A DNA stretch of 25,640 nucleotides from a virus, in IMG/VR virus record IMGVR_UViG_3300031963_000850, positions 1 through 25,640 of that record; one strand, written 5' to 3'. The first letter of the stretch is position 1; every line of letters begins with the position of its first letter. Positions 7,140 through 15,854 of the stretch are shown here, piece by piece. The position numbers were made by a program, and so were the translations under genes. Under the pieces are notes generated by a model. The model had not been told where the DNA came from and ran no database searches. It saw nothing but the letters and a program-made list of their open reading frames with translations.

Positions 7140-10100
7140 ATGCCAATCTACAAGGTAACTCAGAAATCAACCGGGATGGCAATCAAGATGGAGGGAGAGA
7201 ATCCTCCGTCTCAAGATGACGTTTCAAAAGCATTCGCTGCCATCGGAAGATCCAAGCATCCTGAAGCTCCAACGATTGGCGCTGCTCCTACGCTCGTTGA
7301 ACGCGCAATGGATGTGTTGCCATCCTTCGCAAGGGTGGCCACCCCACTTGTAGGTGCGCCTTCTGTTTCAGACATCCAGACCGTAACCCGGTCAGTTCGT
7401 CAGGCCCTCGAACCGGAGCCGAAGCCGCAGATGCTGCCAGAGGCTTCTCGCTTGGATCGCGAGGGACTCATGGCGCTGCTTACCGCTTCGCCTGAAGATC
7501 GCGAGACCGGCAAGCAAATCGGCGAGTCAATCGGTGGTGTAGTTGGTCCGAAGACGGCGGCTGCCGGTGGAGTGGTTGGCCAAGTTGCCGCTGACCTTCT
7601 CACCCCGCTGAACGTCGCAACGCTTGGAACTCTCGGTGCCGGTCGCCAAGCCGCGAGGCTTCCAGCAACACTGGCCCGCATTGGTGAAGCCGTAACGGCA
7701 GCGGATGTCGCCGCAGCAGCAAACGCAGCGCGGTTGAGTAGGGGTGCAGAACTAGGAATCGCAGCGGCATTCACTCCGCAAGCGGTCTCCGGTGTAGCTC
7801 AGTCTACAGCCCGAGCAACCGACGTGTTCCTCGACAAGGACTCGACTCCAGAAGACAAGACCCGCGCTGCTACCGAGGCTGCTGTGTCGGTACTGATGGC
7901 TTCACTCGTTGGAGCCGGACTCAAAGAGGGCGGATCGAAGGGAGCCTCCGAGTACATCAAGTCCATCGAAGCACTGGCCGACAAGAAGGTTGGAATCGAG
8001 AAAGGGTTGGAGAATCTGGAGCGGGCCAGGGTCGAGCTTGACGCTCTTGAAGCGACGCTTCCGAAAGAGAAGACCGCGCCGATCTCCGACCAGCAGTTGC
8101 GATTCGAGGAGTCGCTGGCGGAAACCAGGGCGCTTGTGGACACGGCGCTCAAGGAAGCGCAGCAGAAGATCCAGACCGGAGAGCAACCCGCGATTGAGAA
8201 GCTGAAGGCTCAAGAGCGCGAGATCATCACTCCCGAGCAGATTGGAGAAGGCCCGCGGGAAACAACCCCTTCGAGAATCCCAACGGAGGAGGCCCCATCT
8301 ACTCTCAAGACAGCAGAGCAAATGCTCGCTCAACGAGTGGAGCCTGTCTTCGAGGAACCCGTCGTTGAAGCACCGAGGGAATCCACTCCGCTCAGATCCA
8401 TCGACGACATCCTCGCGCAGCAGATGCGTCAGAGGACCGCTTCGCGCATCGCAGAGCAGCTTGAATCTGGAACCGAGGTTCTGGATCCGGCGACCGTCAG
8501 CAGGCGGATGATCGAGAAGTCGCTTGGTGTTGGCCGCGAACCTGTCGGCCAAGCTGCTGGCGAAAGCCTCATCATCCGGGAAGCGGCAGAACTCGCGAAG
8601 GAGAGGGCGCTGCAAGGTGGAGGAGAACCCGCACCAGAGGCTCCTCCAGTTCAGCCAGAACCCGCACCAGAGGCTCCGGTGCAACCAGAGGCTGCGCCCA
8701 CCAAGAAGCGGTTCTCAAAGAGGGCGAAGGAGATCGCTGAGTCGCTTGAGTCTGCTCGCGTGAAAGTCGAAGCGGGCCTCGGCGCAAACCCGTTCCCGCA
8801 ACTCATGGGCACCGCTTGGAACGGAGCCATCGTTGTCGCGCAGAACCTGATCAGGGCAGGCGGATCTGTGGCCGACGCCATCGAGGCAGGACTCCGGTAC
8901 GCCAAGGAGAACTTCAAGGACAAGTTCGACGAGACCGAGTTCACGCGGCAACTCGGATCCACGATCCTCAAACCCTCGACCATCAAGCCGGAACCCGGCA
9001 TGGAGCCTCGCAGGTTCGCCGCAAGGACTGCTGCCGCTCCCGGAGTTCCACCCGTGATCCGGGAAGCCGTCGCAGTCTCACCAGAGGCCCAGTACAAGCC
9101 GCAGAACGTGGAGTCTGTGGTGCGTCAGGCTTCCACCATGACGGACGCCCAGATCGAATCCGACATCGCGAACGCGAAGTCGAACACCCGCGTCGCTTCG
9201 TCGATGGAGAAGTTCAATCGGCAGATCTCCGCAGGCGACATGGGAGGAGCCACACAAACCGCTCTTGCAATGGCGAAGAGCGGAACGACCTGGGGCCAAC
9301 TCATCAACCAGTTCAAGCTACTCAACTCGTCCACCCCAGAGGGACTCGTTCGCCTCGTTACCCAGTCCCTCGCAGAATCCGGCAAGAAGCCCATGACGCC
9401 GGAACAGGCAACCGAGATTGCGCGGTTGATGGATCGGCTCAACAAGTCCACCGAGATCGTCAACAACGCCGACCGAAGACTCAAAGAGGCGGCTGAGTCA
9501 GGAGATCCGACTCGCATCAAGATCTCCGAAGGGTTGGCCAAGGTTGCGGATGCGCTGAAGAACGAGTCCGAAGTGGAGATGAATCGCGCCATCGCAAGGG
9601 TCAACCCGTCTTCTGCTGCGGACCTGTACCTTGCAACCGTTCAGGGTGCCGTGATGGGTCCGCTTTCCATCGTCAGGAACATCCTCGGCAACACGATCAA
9701 CCTGCCATTGAGGGAAAGCTCTGATATCCTTTCTTCACTGCTGGATGGAGTCCGATCCAGCAACAAGAACAACACATACAACATCCAGTCCAGAACCGTT
9801 GAACGGGTAAAGGCGTTCGGCAATTCGCTGCCAAATGCTGCGAAGATCTTGCTCAAGGGTTCCGAGGCGATGCCGTATGAAATCGGAACAGATGTTGGCA
9901 ATCCGCTAAACTTCCAGAGGGCTTGGAAGAACATCGTTGATGCGCTCGCTGGCGATTACGAAAAGGCGCAAATCCCGCGCAACCTGTACGAGGCAACTGT
10001 GGGTGTCTTGCCGGACATCATCCTTCGGTTGACCCAAGCAACCGATGTTCCGTTCCGCGCTGCCGAGCGGGCCAGGATTGTGTCCGAGCTTGGAAAGCAA

Positions 10101-11561
10101 CGCGGACTGAACGACGCACAGGTGAAGGTGGCCATCCGAAAGCCTGAGCTTTACCTGATCACCGACGAGGCTGCGGCAAGAGGTTCCAAGGGGTTCACCG
10201 AAGACGATCTTGGAGTCATCGAGCGCGAGTCCGCCAGATCTGTGTACCAGCAGGAGAACGTGGCAACTGAAGCTGTTGCTGGGGTAAACCGTTTCATCAG
10301 GGATAAGGCCGGCTCTTACGGGTACATCCCATACCGGCTCTTGTCGCTCTTCCAGAAGACTCCGATCAACGTCGCTGGAGAGGCTCTTTCATTCACTCCT
10401 GCGGGAGTCCTTCGCAACTGGAGGAAGCTGAGTCCACGAGACCAGAACACTGCGGTCGCAAGGCTTGTTGTCGGCGGCATGATGATGGCGGCTTTTGATT
10501 ACCTGACCAACAAGGGTGTCATCGCTCCAAACCTCGATACGCCAGGGGAAACCTCGAAGGCCCGAGAACTCGCCAAGTCAGGTGGAGTTCAGCCTCCGGG
10601 AACTTTCAATGTCTCCGGTTCACTTCGATTGATTTCCGGCAAGGATCCCAAGTTCAAGTCAGGTGACGAAGTGAAGGATCTGACCGCTCTTGGGACTGCT
10701 GGCGCGTTGGCCATCATGGTGTCCTCTGCGAAGCGCATCCAAGAACGAAGCCGGGAAGGAGATCCAGACTATCTCGCGATAGCGAAGGGTGGAGTCTTGA
10801 GCGGCATCAACTTCGTCATGGAGCAGCAGTTCCTGAAGGGCACCAGAGACTTCATCAAGCTGCTGTCCGAAGAGTCCGGCAATGCTGTTGATCGCTGGCT
10901 CAAGAGCCTCACCGTCACCGCCGCATCGCCGCTGGCTCCCAACACGTTTGCCGCACTACGCCGCGCTCAACGCCCAACGGTTCCGGCTATCGACGGAGAA
11001 GGGTTCATCAAGGATGCAATCGCTGAAATGAACCAGCGGTACGCCGCGCTGGGACTCAAGATCCCCGGCACCAAGGATCCCAACAAGATGCCAGCCCGCA
11101 GGGATCTGTGGGGTGATATCGTCGAGCAGACACCCAAGGGCGAGAACCCGTATCTCTGGAACTTCTTCGATGCCTGGAAGAGCCGCTCCATCGAACCCGA
11201 CCAACTCAACACTTCGATCTACGAAGTCTGGCGCAGGACCGCAGAGAACAAGTCGATCCCTTCGCTCCCGAATCCAAAGATGACTTTCGGTGGCGTGACC
11301 TACGAGGACATGACCCCGGAGCAGTACGACCGATTCTCGGAACTCGTCGGGAAGAACCGCCGCACACTCGCAGAGCGGGTCTACATGAGCGGGGCGTACC
11401 AGCAGGGCGGAGACGACCGAAAGATCGACATGCTGGACAAAGCCTACGAAGGCGGACTTCGCATCGGGAAGATGCAGTTCATGCGTGAACTCAGAGCTTC
11501 CGGCCAGTCGCTCACGCCACTCGGAAAACGCCGCGGCCTCAAGGAACCATCCCCAGAATAG
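7140..11561 (+). CDS. Giant internal/polyvalent protein
   Basis: A 1,473-residue protein, the largest gene in the window. The opening (MPIYKVTQKSTGMAIKMEGENPPSQDDVSKAFAAIG) is a short beta-helix module common at the start of large phage virion proteins. Residues about 130-270 are Ala/Gly-rich and partly hydrophobic. Residues about 275-360 are coiled coil. Residues about 385-530 are low-complexity and Pro/Glu-rich (PEAPPVQPEPAPEAP), acting as a linker. The rest is alpha-helical with hydrophobic patches (ARLVVGGMMMAAFDYL, GTAGALAIMVSSA). This organisation fits large polyvalent proteins that enter the cell with the DNA and may span the envelope. I see no lysozyme, transglycosylase, polymerase or protease motif. 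It closes the virion block; only a 51-base gap with an inverted repeat separates it from the next gene. Confidence 0.65.
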   Translation: MPIYKVTQKSTGMAIKMEGENPPSQDDVSKAFAAIGRSKHPEAPTIGAAPTLVERAMDVLPSFARVATPLVGAPSVSDIQTVTRSVRQALEPEPKPQMLPEASRLDREGLMALLTASPEDRETGKQIGESIGGVVGPKTAAAGGVVGQVAADLLTPLNVATLGTLGAGRQAARLPATLARIGEAVTAADVAAAANAARLSRGAELGIAAAFTPQAVSGVAQSTARATDVFLDKDSTPEDKTRAATEAAVSVLMASLVGAGLKEGGSKGASEYIKSIEALADKKVGIEKGLENLERARVELDALEATLPKEKTAPISDQQLRFEESLAETRALVDTALKEAQQKIQTGEQPAIEKLKAQEREIITPEQIGEGPRETTPSRIPTEEAPSTLKTAEQMLAQRVEPVFEEPVVEAPRESTPLRSIDDILAQQMRQRTASRIAEQLESGTEVLDPATVSRRMIEKSLGVGREPVGQAAGESLIIREAAELAKERALQGGGEPAPEAPPVQPEPAPEAPVQPEAAPTKKRFSKRAKEIAESLESARVKVEAGLGANPFPQLMGTAWNGAIVVAQNLIRAGGSVADAIEAGLRYAKENFKDKFDETEFTRQLGSTILKPSTIKPEPGMEPRRFAARTAAAPGVPPVIREAVAVSPEAQYKPQNVESVVRQASTMTDAQIESDIANAKSNTRVASSMEKFNRQISAGDMGGATQTALAMAKSGTTWGQLINQFKLLNSSTPEGLVRLVTQSLAESGKKPMTPEQATEIARLMDRLNKSTEIVNNADRRLKEAAESGDPTRIKISEGLAKVADALKNESEVEMNRAIARVNPSSAADLYLATVQGAVMGPLSIVRNILGNTINLPLRESSDILSSLLDGVRSSNKNNTYNIQSRTVERVKAFGNSLPNAAKILLKGSEAMPYEIGTDVGNPLNFQRAWKNIVDALAGDYEKAQIPRNLYEATVGVLPDIILRLTQATDVPFRAAERARIVSELGKQRGLNDAQVKVAIRKPELYLITDEAAARGSKGFTEDDLGVIERESARSVYQQENVATEAVAGVNRFIRDKAGSYGYIPYRLLSLFQKTPINVAGEALSFTPAGVLRNWRKLSPRDQNTAVARLVVGGMMMAAFDYLTNKGVIAPNLDTPGETSKARELAKSGGVQPPGTFNVSGSLRLISGKDPKFKSGDEVKDLTALGTAGALAIMVSSAKRIQERSREGDPDYLAIAKGGVLSGINFVMEQQFLKGTRDFIKLLSEESGNAVDRWLKSLTVTAASPLAPNTFAALRRAQRPTVPAIDGEGFIKDAIAEMNQRYAALGLKIPGTKDPNKMPARRDLWGDIVEQTPKGENPYLWNFFDAWKSRSIEPDQLNTSIYEVWRRTAENKSIPSLPNPKMTFGGVTYEDMTPEQYDRFSELVGKNRRTLAERVYMSGAYQQGGDDRKIDMLDKAYEGGLRIGKMQFMRELRASGQSLTPLGKRRGLKEPSPE
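8625..8677 (+). repeat. Direct repeat coding the Pro/Glu linker
   Basis: A 20-base sequence beginning GAACCCGCACCAGAG occurs at 8625-8644 and again at 8658-8677, 33 bases (11 codons) apart. It codes EPAPEAP in both copies. Exact nucleotide identity inside an otherwise diverged gene indicates a recent in-frame duplication in the linker. Confidence 0.7.
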
Positions 11562-11581
11562 GGGACAAGAAAACACTAGGC

Positions 11582-11609
11582 GACGAGTGACTCCTCATGT
11601 TCACTCGTC
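11582..11609. promoter_or_regulatory. Inverted repeat just upstream of the HTH gene (operator candidate)
   Basis: GACGAGTGA at 11582-11590 and TCACTCGTC at 11601-11609 are perfect 9-base arms around a 10-base centre. The right arm ends four bases before the GTG start of the helix-turn-helix protein. No U tract follows on the plus strand, so a terminator for the structural genes is unlikely. It could be the operator of the small DNA-binding protein or an mRNA hairpin that hides its start. Confidence 0.55.
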
Positions 11610-11612
11610 CTC

Positions 11613-11780
11613 GTGAAACTTCTCCGTATTCAGGAAGCCGCTGCGGCCATCGGGGTTTGCCCCGAGACCGTGCGGCGATGGGTCCGGCGGGGGTGGATCC
11701 CAGCCGTCAAGGTCAACCCACGGGTGATCCGTGTGCGCCAAGACGACTTGGAAAAACTCATCGCATCAAAACATCAGTAA
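11613..11780 (+). CDS. 55-residue helix-turn-helix protein (excisionase/MerR-like)
   Basis: A GTG at 11613 opens a 55-residue protein. The order is helix (LRIQEAAAAIGV), turn (CPET), recognition helix (VRRWVRRGWIP), a short wing (AVKVNPRVIRVRQ) and a last helix (DDLEKLIASK). This is the excisionase/MerR-type HTH_17 layout: EAA..IGV...TVRRW...G.IPAVK......R...DDLEKLI. It is the only in-frame start after the TAG at 11577. The stop is one base from the RecT-like gene, so both are probably on one transcript. It most likely binds DNA as a small regulator of the recombination/replication block, perhaps at the inverted repeat beside its start. An excisionase role is possible, but no integrase is present in the window. 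Confidence 0.75.
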   Translation: MKLLRIQEAAAAIGVCPETVRRWVRRGWIPAVKVNPRVIRVRQDDLEKLIASKHQ

Positions 11781-11781
11781 C

Positions 11782-12555
11782 ATGAACGAACTCACTACCA
11801 CGTCCGGCAATCCGCCGGTCAACGTCTACGACCGGATCAATGACCCGGTTTCCGCCACCGCCCAACTCGGCGAGTGGATCGCCAGCAGCGGCATGTTCGG
11901 CTGCACCAAGGTCGAGCAGGGCCACATCTTGGCCCTCCAGTGCTTGGCCGAGCGCAAGTCGCCGTTCGACATCAAGCGCACCTATCACCTCATCCAAGGG
12001 CAGATCTCCATGCGAGCCGACGCCATGCTCGCTGGATACCGGCAGCGCGGTGGCAAGGTGATCTGGAAGCAGTTCGACGCGAAGGCTGCCATCGCCACTT
12101 GGAAGTACGACGGCAACGAGGTCGAGATCAGCTACACGCTCGACGACGCCAAGCAGGCAGGTCTCTGGCCCGCCAAGGCCGGCACCGGCTGGAGCAAGGA
12201 TCCCGCTGCCATGCTCCGCGCACGCTGCATCTCGAAAGCGGTAAGGATGCTCGCTCCAGAAGTCGTCATGGGCGTCTACACGCCCGAGGAGGTGTCCGAC
12301 TTCAGCCAACCGGAGAAAGCCCCGCAGCACCCCATGGTGCGCGACTGGGACGCTATTGCGAAGCTGGAGAAGTCCTTCGAGTCTCGCGAAGCCGAGATCA
12401 ACGCACTGCTGGTCGCTGACCGGCGCATCACCGAAGGGCAGACGTTCCGCGATCTGCCCGACGAATCGCTCCGCAGGTTGGCCAGCAAGCCGGACCTGTT
12501 GCTCGCGAAGCTGCCGAAGGTGGTCGTCGCCCAGGAAGCCGAGGTGGTCGAGTGA
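11782..12555 (+). CDS. recT: RecT-family single-strand annealing protein
   Basis: A 257-residue protein. The best evidence is residues 137-171, WSKDPAAMLRARCISKAVRMLAPEVVMGVYTPEEV in outline (W-K-P-ML-AR-S-R-P-G-Y-PEE), the conserved C-terminal signature of the RecT/Redbeta annealing superfamily, preceded by a beta-rich core (AIATWKYDGNEVEISYTLDDAKQAGL) and by helices. RecT-type proteins coat single-stranded DNA made by a partner exonuclease and anneal complementary strands in phage recombination and end repair. The next gene, starting by GTGA overlap, is the expected RecE-like exonuclease, which makes the assignment strong. The start at ATG 11782 directly follows the HTH gene; an upstream frame extension to 11731 would overlap that gene and is not used. 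Confidence 0.82.
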   Translation: MNELTTTSGNPPVNVYDRINDPVSATAQLGEWIASSGMFGCTKVEQGHILALQCLAERKSPFDIKRTYHLIQGQISMRADAMLAGYRQRGGKVIWKQFDAKAAIATWKYDGNEVEISYTLDDAKQAGLWPAKAGTGWSKDPAAMLRARCISKAVRMLAPEVVMGVYTPEEVSDFSQPEKAPQHPMVRDWDAIAKLEKSFESREAEINALLVADRRITEGQTFRDLPDESLRRLASKPDLLLAKLPKVVVAQEAEVVE

Positions 12556-13325
12556 GAATCATCTACGACCTTCCCGCCGACGACTACCACTCGATCTCCG
12601 CACTCTCGAAGTCCGGTCTCGATCAGTTGGCCAAGTCGCCCATGCACTTCAAGCACTGGACCGAGAACCGCGACAAGGAGGCTCCCACCGAGGCCATGCT
12701 CTTCGGGACCGCCGTCCACATGGCCGTTCTCGAACCCCAGAAGTTCGCACTCCAGTACGCCAAGTTCACCGGTGACCGGCGCACCAAGGAAGGCAAGGCT
12801 GCCTTCGCTGACATCGAGGAAAGCGGTCGCATCCCACTCAACGAGGAACAGTGGAACTCCATCCAAGGCGTCGCTCAGTCCGTCGAGGCCAACCTCTGGT
12901 GGCAGCAGAACACCAAGACGCTCCGCACCGAGGTCTCCTGCTTCCATCGACTCAACGATGGCATCGACCTCAAGGCCCGCATGGACGGTGTCACCGACGA
13001 GTTCATCGTCGACATCAAGACCACGCAGGACGCCTCACCCGCCGGGTTCGCCCGGTCCATCGCATCCTTCCGGTACCACTGGCAGGCTGCCTTCTACCGC
13101 AGGTTCATCGACCTGCCGTTCGTGTTCATCGCTGTCGAGAAGACCGCGCCCTACGCAACCGGCGTGTACACCATCGACACCGAGGCCCTCGTTGCTGCCG
13201 ACGCAGACATCGACAACCTCATCAACATCTTCAGGGACTGCCGCGCATTCGGGTCGATGCCGGGGTACAAGTCCGAGATCGTGACCCTGTCCCTTCCGAA
13301 ATACGTCAAACCAATCGAAGCATGA
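12552..13325 (+). CDS. RecE-like PDDEXK exonuclease
   Basis: A 257-residue protein starting at a GTG that overlaps the RecT stop. It matches the exodeoxyribonuclease-8-like PDDEXK family found beside phage RecT genes: N-terminal YH.ISALSKSGLDQLAKSP.HFK (residues 12-34), GTAVHMAVLEP (52-62, with the conserved His and Glu), ARMDGV...FIVDIKTT (142-158, Asp145, Asp154, Lys156 as the likely metal-binding/catalytic set) and W/Q...YRR (177-184, Gln178, Tyr182). These enzymes chew duplex ends 5' to 3' and hand single strands to the annealing partner. Length is about that of the nuclease domain alone, far shorter than full E. coli RecE. The stop overlaps the next gene (ATGA), so annealing protein, nuclease and SSB-like protein form one coupled unit. 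Confidence 0.82.
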   Translation: MRIIYDLPADDYHSISALSKSGLDQLAKSPMHFKHWTENRDKEAPTEAMLFGTAVHMAVLEPQKFALQYAKFTGDRRTKEGKAAFADIEESGRIPLNEEQWNSIQGVAQSVEANLWWQQNTKTLRTEVSCFHRLNDGIDLKARMDGVTDEFIVDIKTTQDASPAGFARSIASFRYHWQAAFYRRFIDLPFVFIAVEKTAPYATGVYTIDTEALVAADADIDNLINIFRDCRAFGSMPGYKSEIVTLSLPKYVKPIEA

Positions 13326-13744
13326 AGTTCATCGTCAATCGCGCCGAGGCCGAAACCAAGTCGTTCACCCAGCCCGGCACCTACACCGTAACCATCGCAG
13401 CGGTCAAGGAAGCCGCACTCGACCGCAACGGGGATCCCGTCACCACGGTCACGTTCCGCGGGGACCAGGGCGAAGTCATCAGTGACCGCTACCAAGCCAA
13501 GCCCAACCAGATCTGGAAGCTCCAGAAGCTGGTGGCTGTCACTGCCCTGCCCATCGAGGACGGCGAGGAGTTCGACTTCTCGCGCTCCGGCGCCCTGACC
13601 GCGTTCCTCACACGGTTCGTCAACCAACGCCTCACCGTCACGCTGGAGACCGAGGCGTACACGAAGAAAGACGGCACCGAAGGATCGGCCATGCGGATCC
13701 GCGGGATGGCCAAGGCTGCCGCCCAAGTCGACGAAGCCTACTAG
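13322..13744 (+). CDS. DUF669/SSB-like protein
   Basis: A 140-residue protein with start set by the ATGA overlap at 13322. It has the pattern ...QPGTYTVTIAAVKEAALDRNGDPVTTVTFRGDQGEVISDRY...IWKLQKLVAVTALP, that is, a beta-barrel-like opening, a ligand strand pair and a helix, as in the DUF669 and related phage proteins found between recombination nucleases and helicases. Those are thought to bind single-stranded DNA. Residues 90-125 add a further beta unit (NQRLTVTLETEAYTKKDGTEGSAMRIRGMA). An OB-fold SSB role fits the neighbours (RecT, exonuclease, helicase), but the classical acidic SSB tip is missing: the protein ends AAAQVDEAY. Followed by a strong hairpin. Confidence 0.65.
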   Translation: MKFIVNRAEAETKSFTQPGTYTVTIAAVKEAALDRNGDPVTTVTFRGDQGEVISDRYQAKPNQIWKLQKLVAVTALPIEDGEEFDFSRSGALTAFLTRFVNQRLTVTLETEAYTKKDGTEGSAMRIRGMAKAAAQVDEAY

Positions 13745-13754
13745 GCAAACAAAA

Positions 13755-13785
13755 GCCGGGAGGGGCTACCACACCTCCTCCCGGC
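13755..13785. terminator. Strong GC hairpin between SSB-like and helicase genes
   Basis: GCCGGGAGG at 13755-13763 pairs perfectly with CCTCCCGGC at 13777-13785. On the plus strand no T run follows, but an A-rich run (AAACAAAA) precedes it, so on the minus strand it would read as hairpin plus TTTTGTTT. It therefore resembles a terminator for antisense transcription more than for the plus-strand operon. It may also separate transcript parts by stabilising 3' ends. Confidence 0.55.
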
Positions 13786-13815
13786 CAACCAAACATCACA
13801 ATAGCACCACCTGCT

Positions 13816-15309
13816 ATGCGCCTCAGAACGTATCAGTCCGACTGCATCGGTCAAGTCAACGCGAAGTGGCTTGAGCATAAGCGGTTGCTCGTTGTGATCC
13901 CAACTGGGGGCGGCAAGACCATCATCTTCGCCAATCTTGCCGCCTCCCTTCCCGGTCGCACCCTCATCCTCGCCCACCGCGAGGAACTCCTTCAGCAGGC
14001 CATCGACAAGATCCGCCGCGCCACCGGGGTCAACGCAGAACTCGAACGCGCCGATCAACGCGCCTCACCTGACGCCAAGGTCGTCGTCGGATCCATCCAG
14101 ACTCTCGTCCGTCGCACCGGCAACTTCGCCCCGGACGACTTCGGCCACATCATCATCGACGAGGCGCACCACGTTGCCGCAGACACCTACCAGTCGATCC
14201 TCAACCACTTTCAGCAGGCCAAGGTGCTGGGTGTAACCGCGACACCAGACCGCGCCGACAAGCGGGCACTCGGCGAACACTTCGACACCGTGGCCTTCGA
14301 GGTAACGCTGCTCGACCTCATCCACCAAGGGTTCCTCGTTCCCATCAAGGCCCGCGTCTGCGACGTGTCCATCGACCTCACCAAGGTCAACTTCTCCAAG
14401 GGCGACTTCGATGCCGGTGACGCAGGCGACTCCATCGAACCCTACCTCGAACGCATCGCCGCGGAGATCGCCAAGTACGGAGGCAAGAAGACCATGATCT
14501 TCCTGCCACTCATCCGCACCTCCCAGCGGATGACAGAGATCTGCAATCGACTGGGGCTGGATGCAGAACACGTCGATGGCAACTCACCCGACCGAGCCGA
14601 GATCCTCCAGAGGTTCGCCGCCAAGGACCGCGGCGTGATCTGCAACGCCATGCTCCTCACCGAGGGGTACGACGAACCATCCATCGACACCATCGTCGTC
14701 CTGCGCCCCACCAAGTCCCGTGCCCTCTACACGCAGATGGTGGGACGAGGCACACGGCTTCACCCAGGCAAGACCCAACTCACGATCCTCGACTTCCTGT
14801 GGCTCACCGGACGCCACCGGCTTGTCCGCCCCACGTCACTCATCTCCGAGGGCGAAGTCGCCGACATGGCCGACCGCATGACCTCGGAGCAGGGCGAGTT
14901 CGATCTCGAAGACGCAGTCAAGGAAGCCACCCACGAACGCGAGCAGACCCTCCTGCGTGAGTTGGCCCGCAAGAAGCGCAACGCCGGCAACTTCATCGAC
15001 CCGGTCGAGTTCTCCGTCTCGATCCACAGTGCCGCAGTCCAGGACTACGAACCCATGTTCCCGTGGCAGGGCGAACCCGCTTCCGACAAACAGATTGCAA
15101 TGCTCCTCAAATACGGATTCAACCAAGAGGACATCCGCAACAAGGGACACGCATCCGTGATCCTCGACGCCATCATGTCCCGCCAGAAGCTCAACCTCGC
15201 CACACCCAAGCAGGTCCGCCTGCTGACGAAGTTCGGCATCCCAAACGCACAAACCATTTCCTTCAAGCAGGCCAGTGAGATCATCAACCAACGCTTCAAC
15301 AGAAAATGA
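13816..15309 (+). CDS. SF2 DEAD/DEAH-box helicase
   Basis: A 497-residue helicase. Motif I is PTGGGKT (29-35), motif II DEAH (115-118), motif III TATP (141-144), and the second RecA-like domain ends with motif VI QMVGRGTRLHPGK (307-319). The phage-type SF2 layout (short N-terminus, both RecA domains by residue about 330) matches UvsW/RadD-like helicases that remodel forks or recombination intermediates. The C-terminal 70 residues hold two related units, ASDKQIAMLLKYGF (422-435) and ATPKQVRLLTKFGI (462-475), known from phage and RadD-like helicases as a small repeated helical module. It follows the recombination trio after a hairpin and 70-base gap, without a visible Shine-Dalgarno. The stop overlaps the next small gene (ATGA). 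Confidence 0.88.
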   Translation: MRLRTYQSDCIGQVNAKWLEHKRLLVVIPTGGGKTIIFANLAASLPGRTLILAHREELLQQAIDKIRRATGVNAELERADQRASPDAKVVVGSIQTLVRRTGNFAPDDFGHIIIDEAHHVAADTYQSILNHFQQAKVLGVTATPDRADKRALGEHFDTVAFEVTLLDLIHQGFLVPIKARVCDVSIDLTKVNFSKGDFDAGDAGDSIEPYLERIAAEIAKYGGKKTMIFLPLIRTSQRMTEICNRLGLDAEHVDGNSPDRAEILQRFAAKDRGVICNAMLLTEGYDEPSIDTIVVLRPTKSRALYTQMVGRGTRLHPGKTQLTILDFLWLTGRHRLVRPTSLISEGEVADMADRMTSEQGEFDLEDAVKEATHEREQTLLRELARKKRNAGNFIDPVEFSVSIHSAAVQDYEPMFPWQGEPASDKQIAMLLKYGFNQEDIRNKGHASVILDAIMSRQKLNLATPKQVRLLTKFGIPNAQTISFKQASEIINQRFNRK

Positions 15310-15509
15310 GAACACCGTTCAAGGAATCCAACTGGTACAAGGCTCGCCTTGTGCAGAACCGCAAGATAGGCGACCTCGAACCCGAGATCGCGAAGCACCT
15401 CAAGTTCGACTACAACGAGATCAAGGACGAGGCGCAGAGCATCGTGGCAGTGGCAATCAAACGCGGATGGGTAAAGCACTCCACCAATGAGATCCATCCA
15501 GCAAATTGA
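15306..15509 (+). CDS. Small protein of unknown function
   Basis: A 67-residue protein coupled to the helicase by an ATGA overlap. It is rich in Lys, Glu and aromatic residues (NWYKARLVQNRKIGDLEPEIAKHLKFDYNEIKDEAQSIVAVAIKRGWVKH) and probably a small helical bundle. The end (AIKRGWVKHST) resembles a final helix and strand of small DNA-binding winged helices, but no safe assignment is possible. Its 3' end overlaps the next ORF by 23 bases. Position among replication genes suggests an accessory role there. Confidence 0.55.
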   Translation: MRTPFKESNWYKARLVQNRKIGDLEPEIAKHLKFDYNEIKDEAQSIVAVAIKRGWVKHSTNEIHPAN

Positions 15510-15657
15510 CGTGCCCGACGCCGGGGACACCGGAGACTCCAAGTCATGGGACATTGCCTACCGGCGCTGGCTCCGCAGAAGAGGATTCACCGAGGAACTC
15601 GGTCGCATCGAGAAGTTCGCCAACAACCGCAAAGAGAACAAGAAGGCCAAGAAATGA
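15487..15657 (+). CDS. 56-residue basic protein
   Basis: This ORF begins at ATG 15487 inside the end of the previous gene and ends in an ATGA overlap with the next one. The protein has an acidic start (DVPDAGDTGDSKSWD), then a helix (IAYRRWLRRRGFTEELGRIEKFANNRK) and a Lys-rich tail (ENKKAKK). The acidic-then-basic build would suit a nucleic-acid-associated peptide. No family is recognised. Overlaps at both ends and codon use similar to its neighbours are the evidence for a real gene. Confidence 0.5.
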   Translation: MRSIQQIDVPDAGDTGDSKSWDIAYRRWLRRRGFTEELGRIEKFANNRKENKKAKK

Positions 15658-15854
15658 AGCTCTCTGTTTGGGTAGAGGCTCCAGACGGACTCATGGTCGA
15701 GGCCGGTGTCGCCGACGTGGAAGGCGAAGACCAGTCGCAGGACCATCACCAGTTCGTGGCCGACGACGTGAGCAAGAACATGAACAACGTCTACGTCCAA
15801 CTCTGGTACGGACTGGAGTGCGTGGCATCGTCCGGGCAGATCAAGAATCACTGA
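15654..15854 (+). CDS. 66-residue protein of unknown function
   Basis: Start set by the ATGA overlap at 15654. Sequence begins MKLSVWVEAPDGLMVEAGVADVEGED and continues with an acidic, His-containing loop (DDQSQDHHQF-like) and a helix/strand end (NNVYVQLWYGLECVASSG). A small, acidic alpha/beta protein; no signature. The stop is directly followed by the methyltransferase ATG (TGA then ATG, no gap), so it is the last of three small coupled genes upstream of the modification gene. Confidence 0.5.
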   Translation: MKLSVWVEAPDGLMVEAGVADVEGEDQSQDHHQFVADDVSKNMNNVYVQLWYGLECVASSGQIKNH

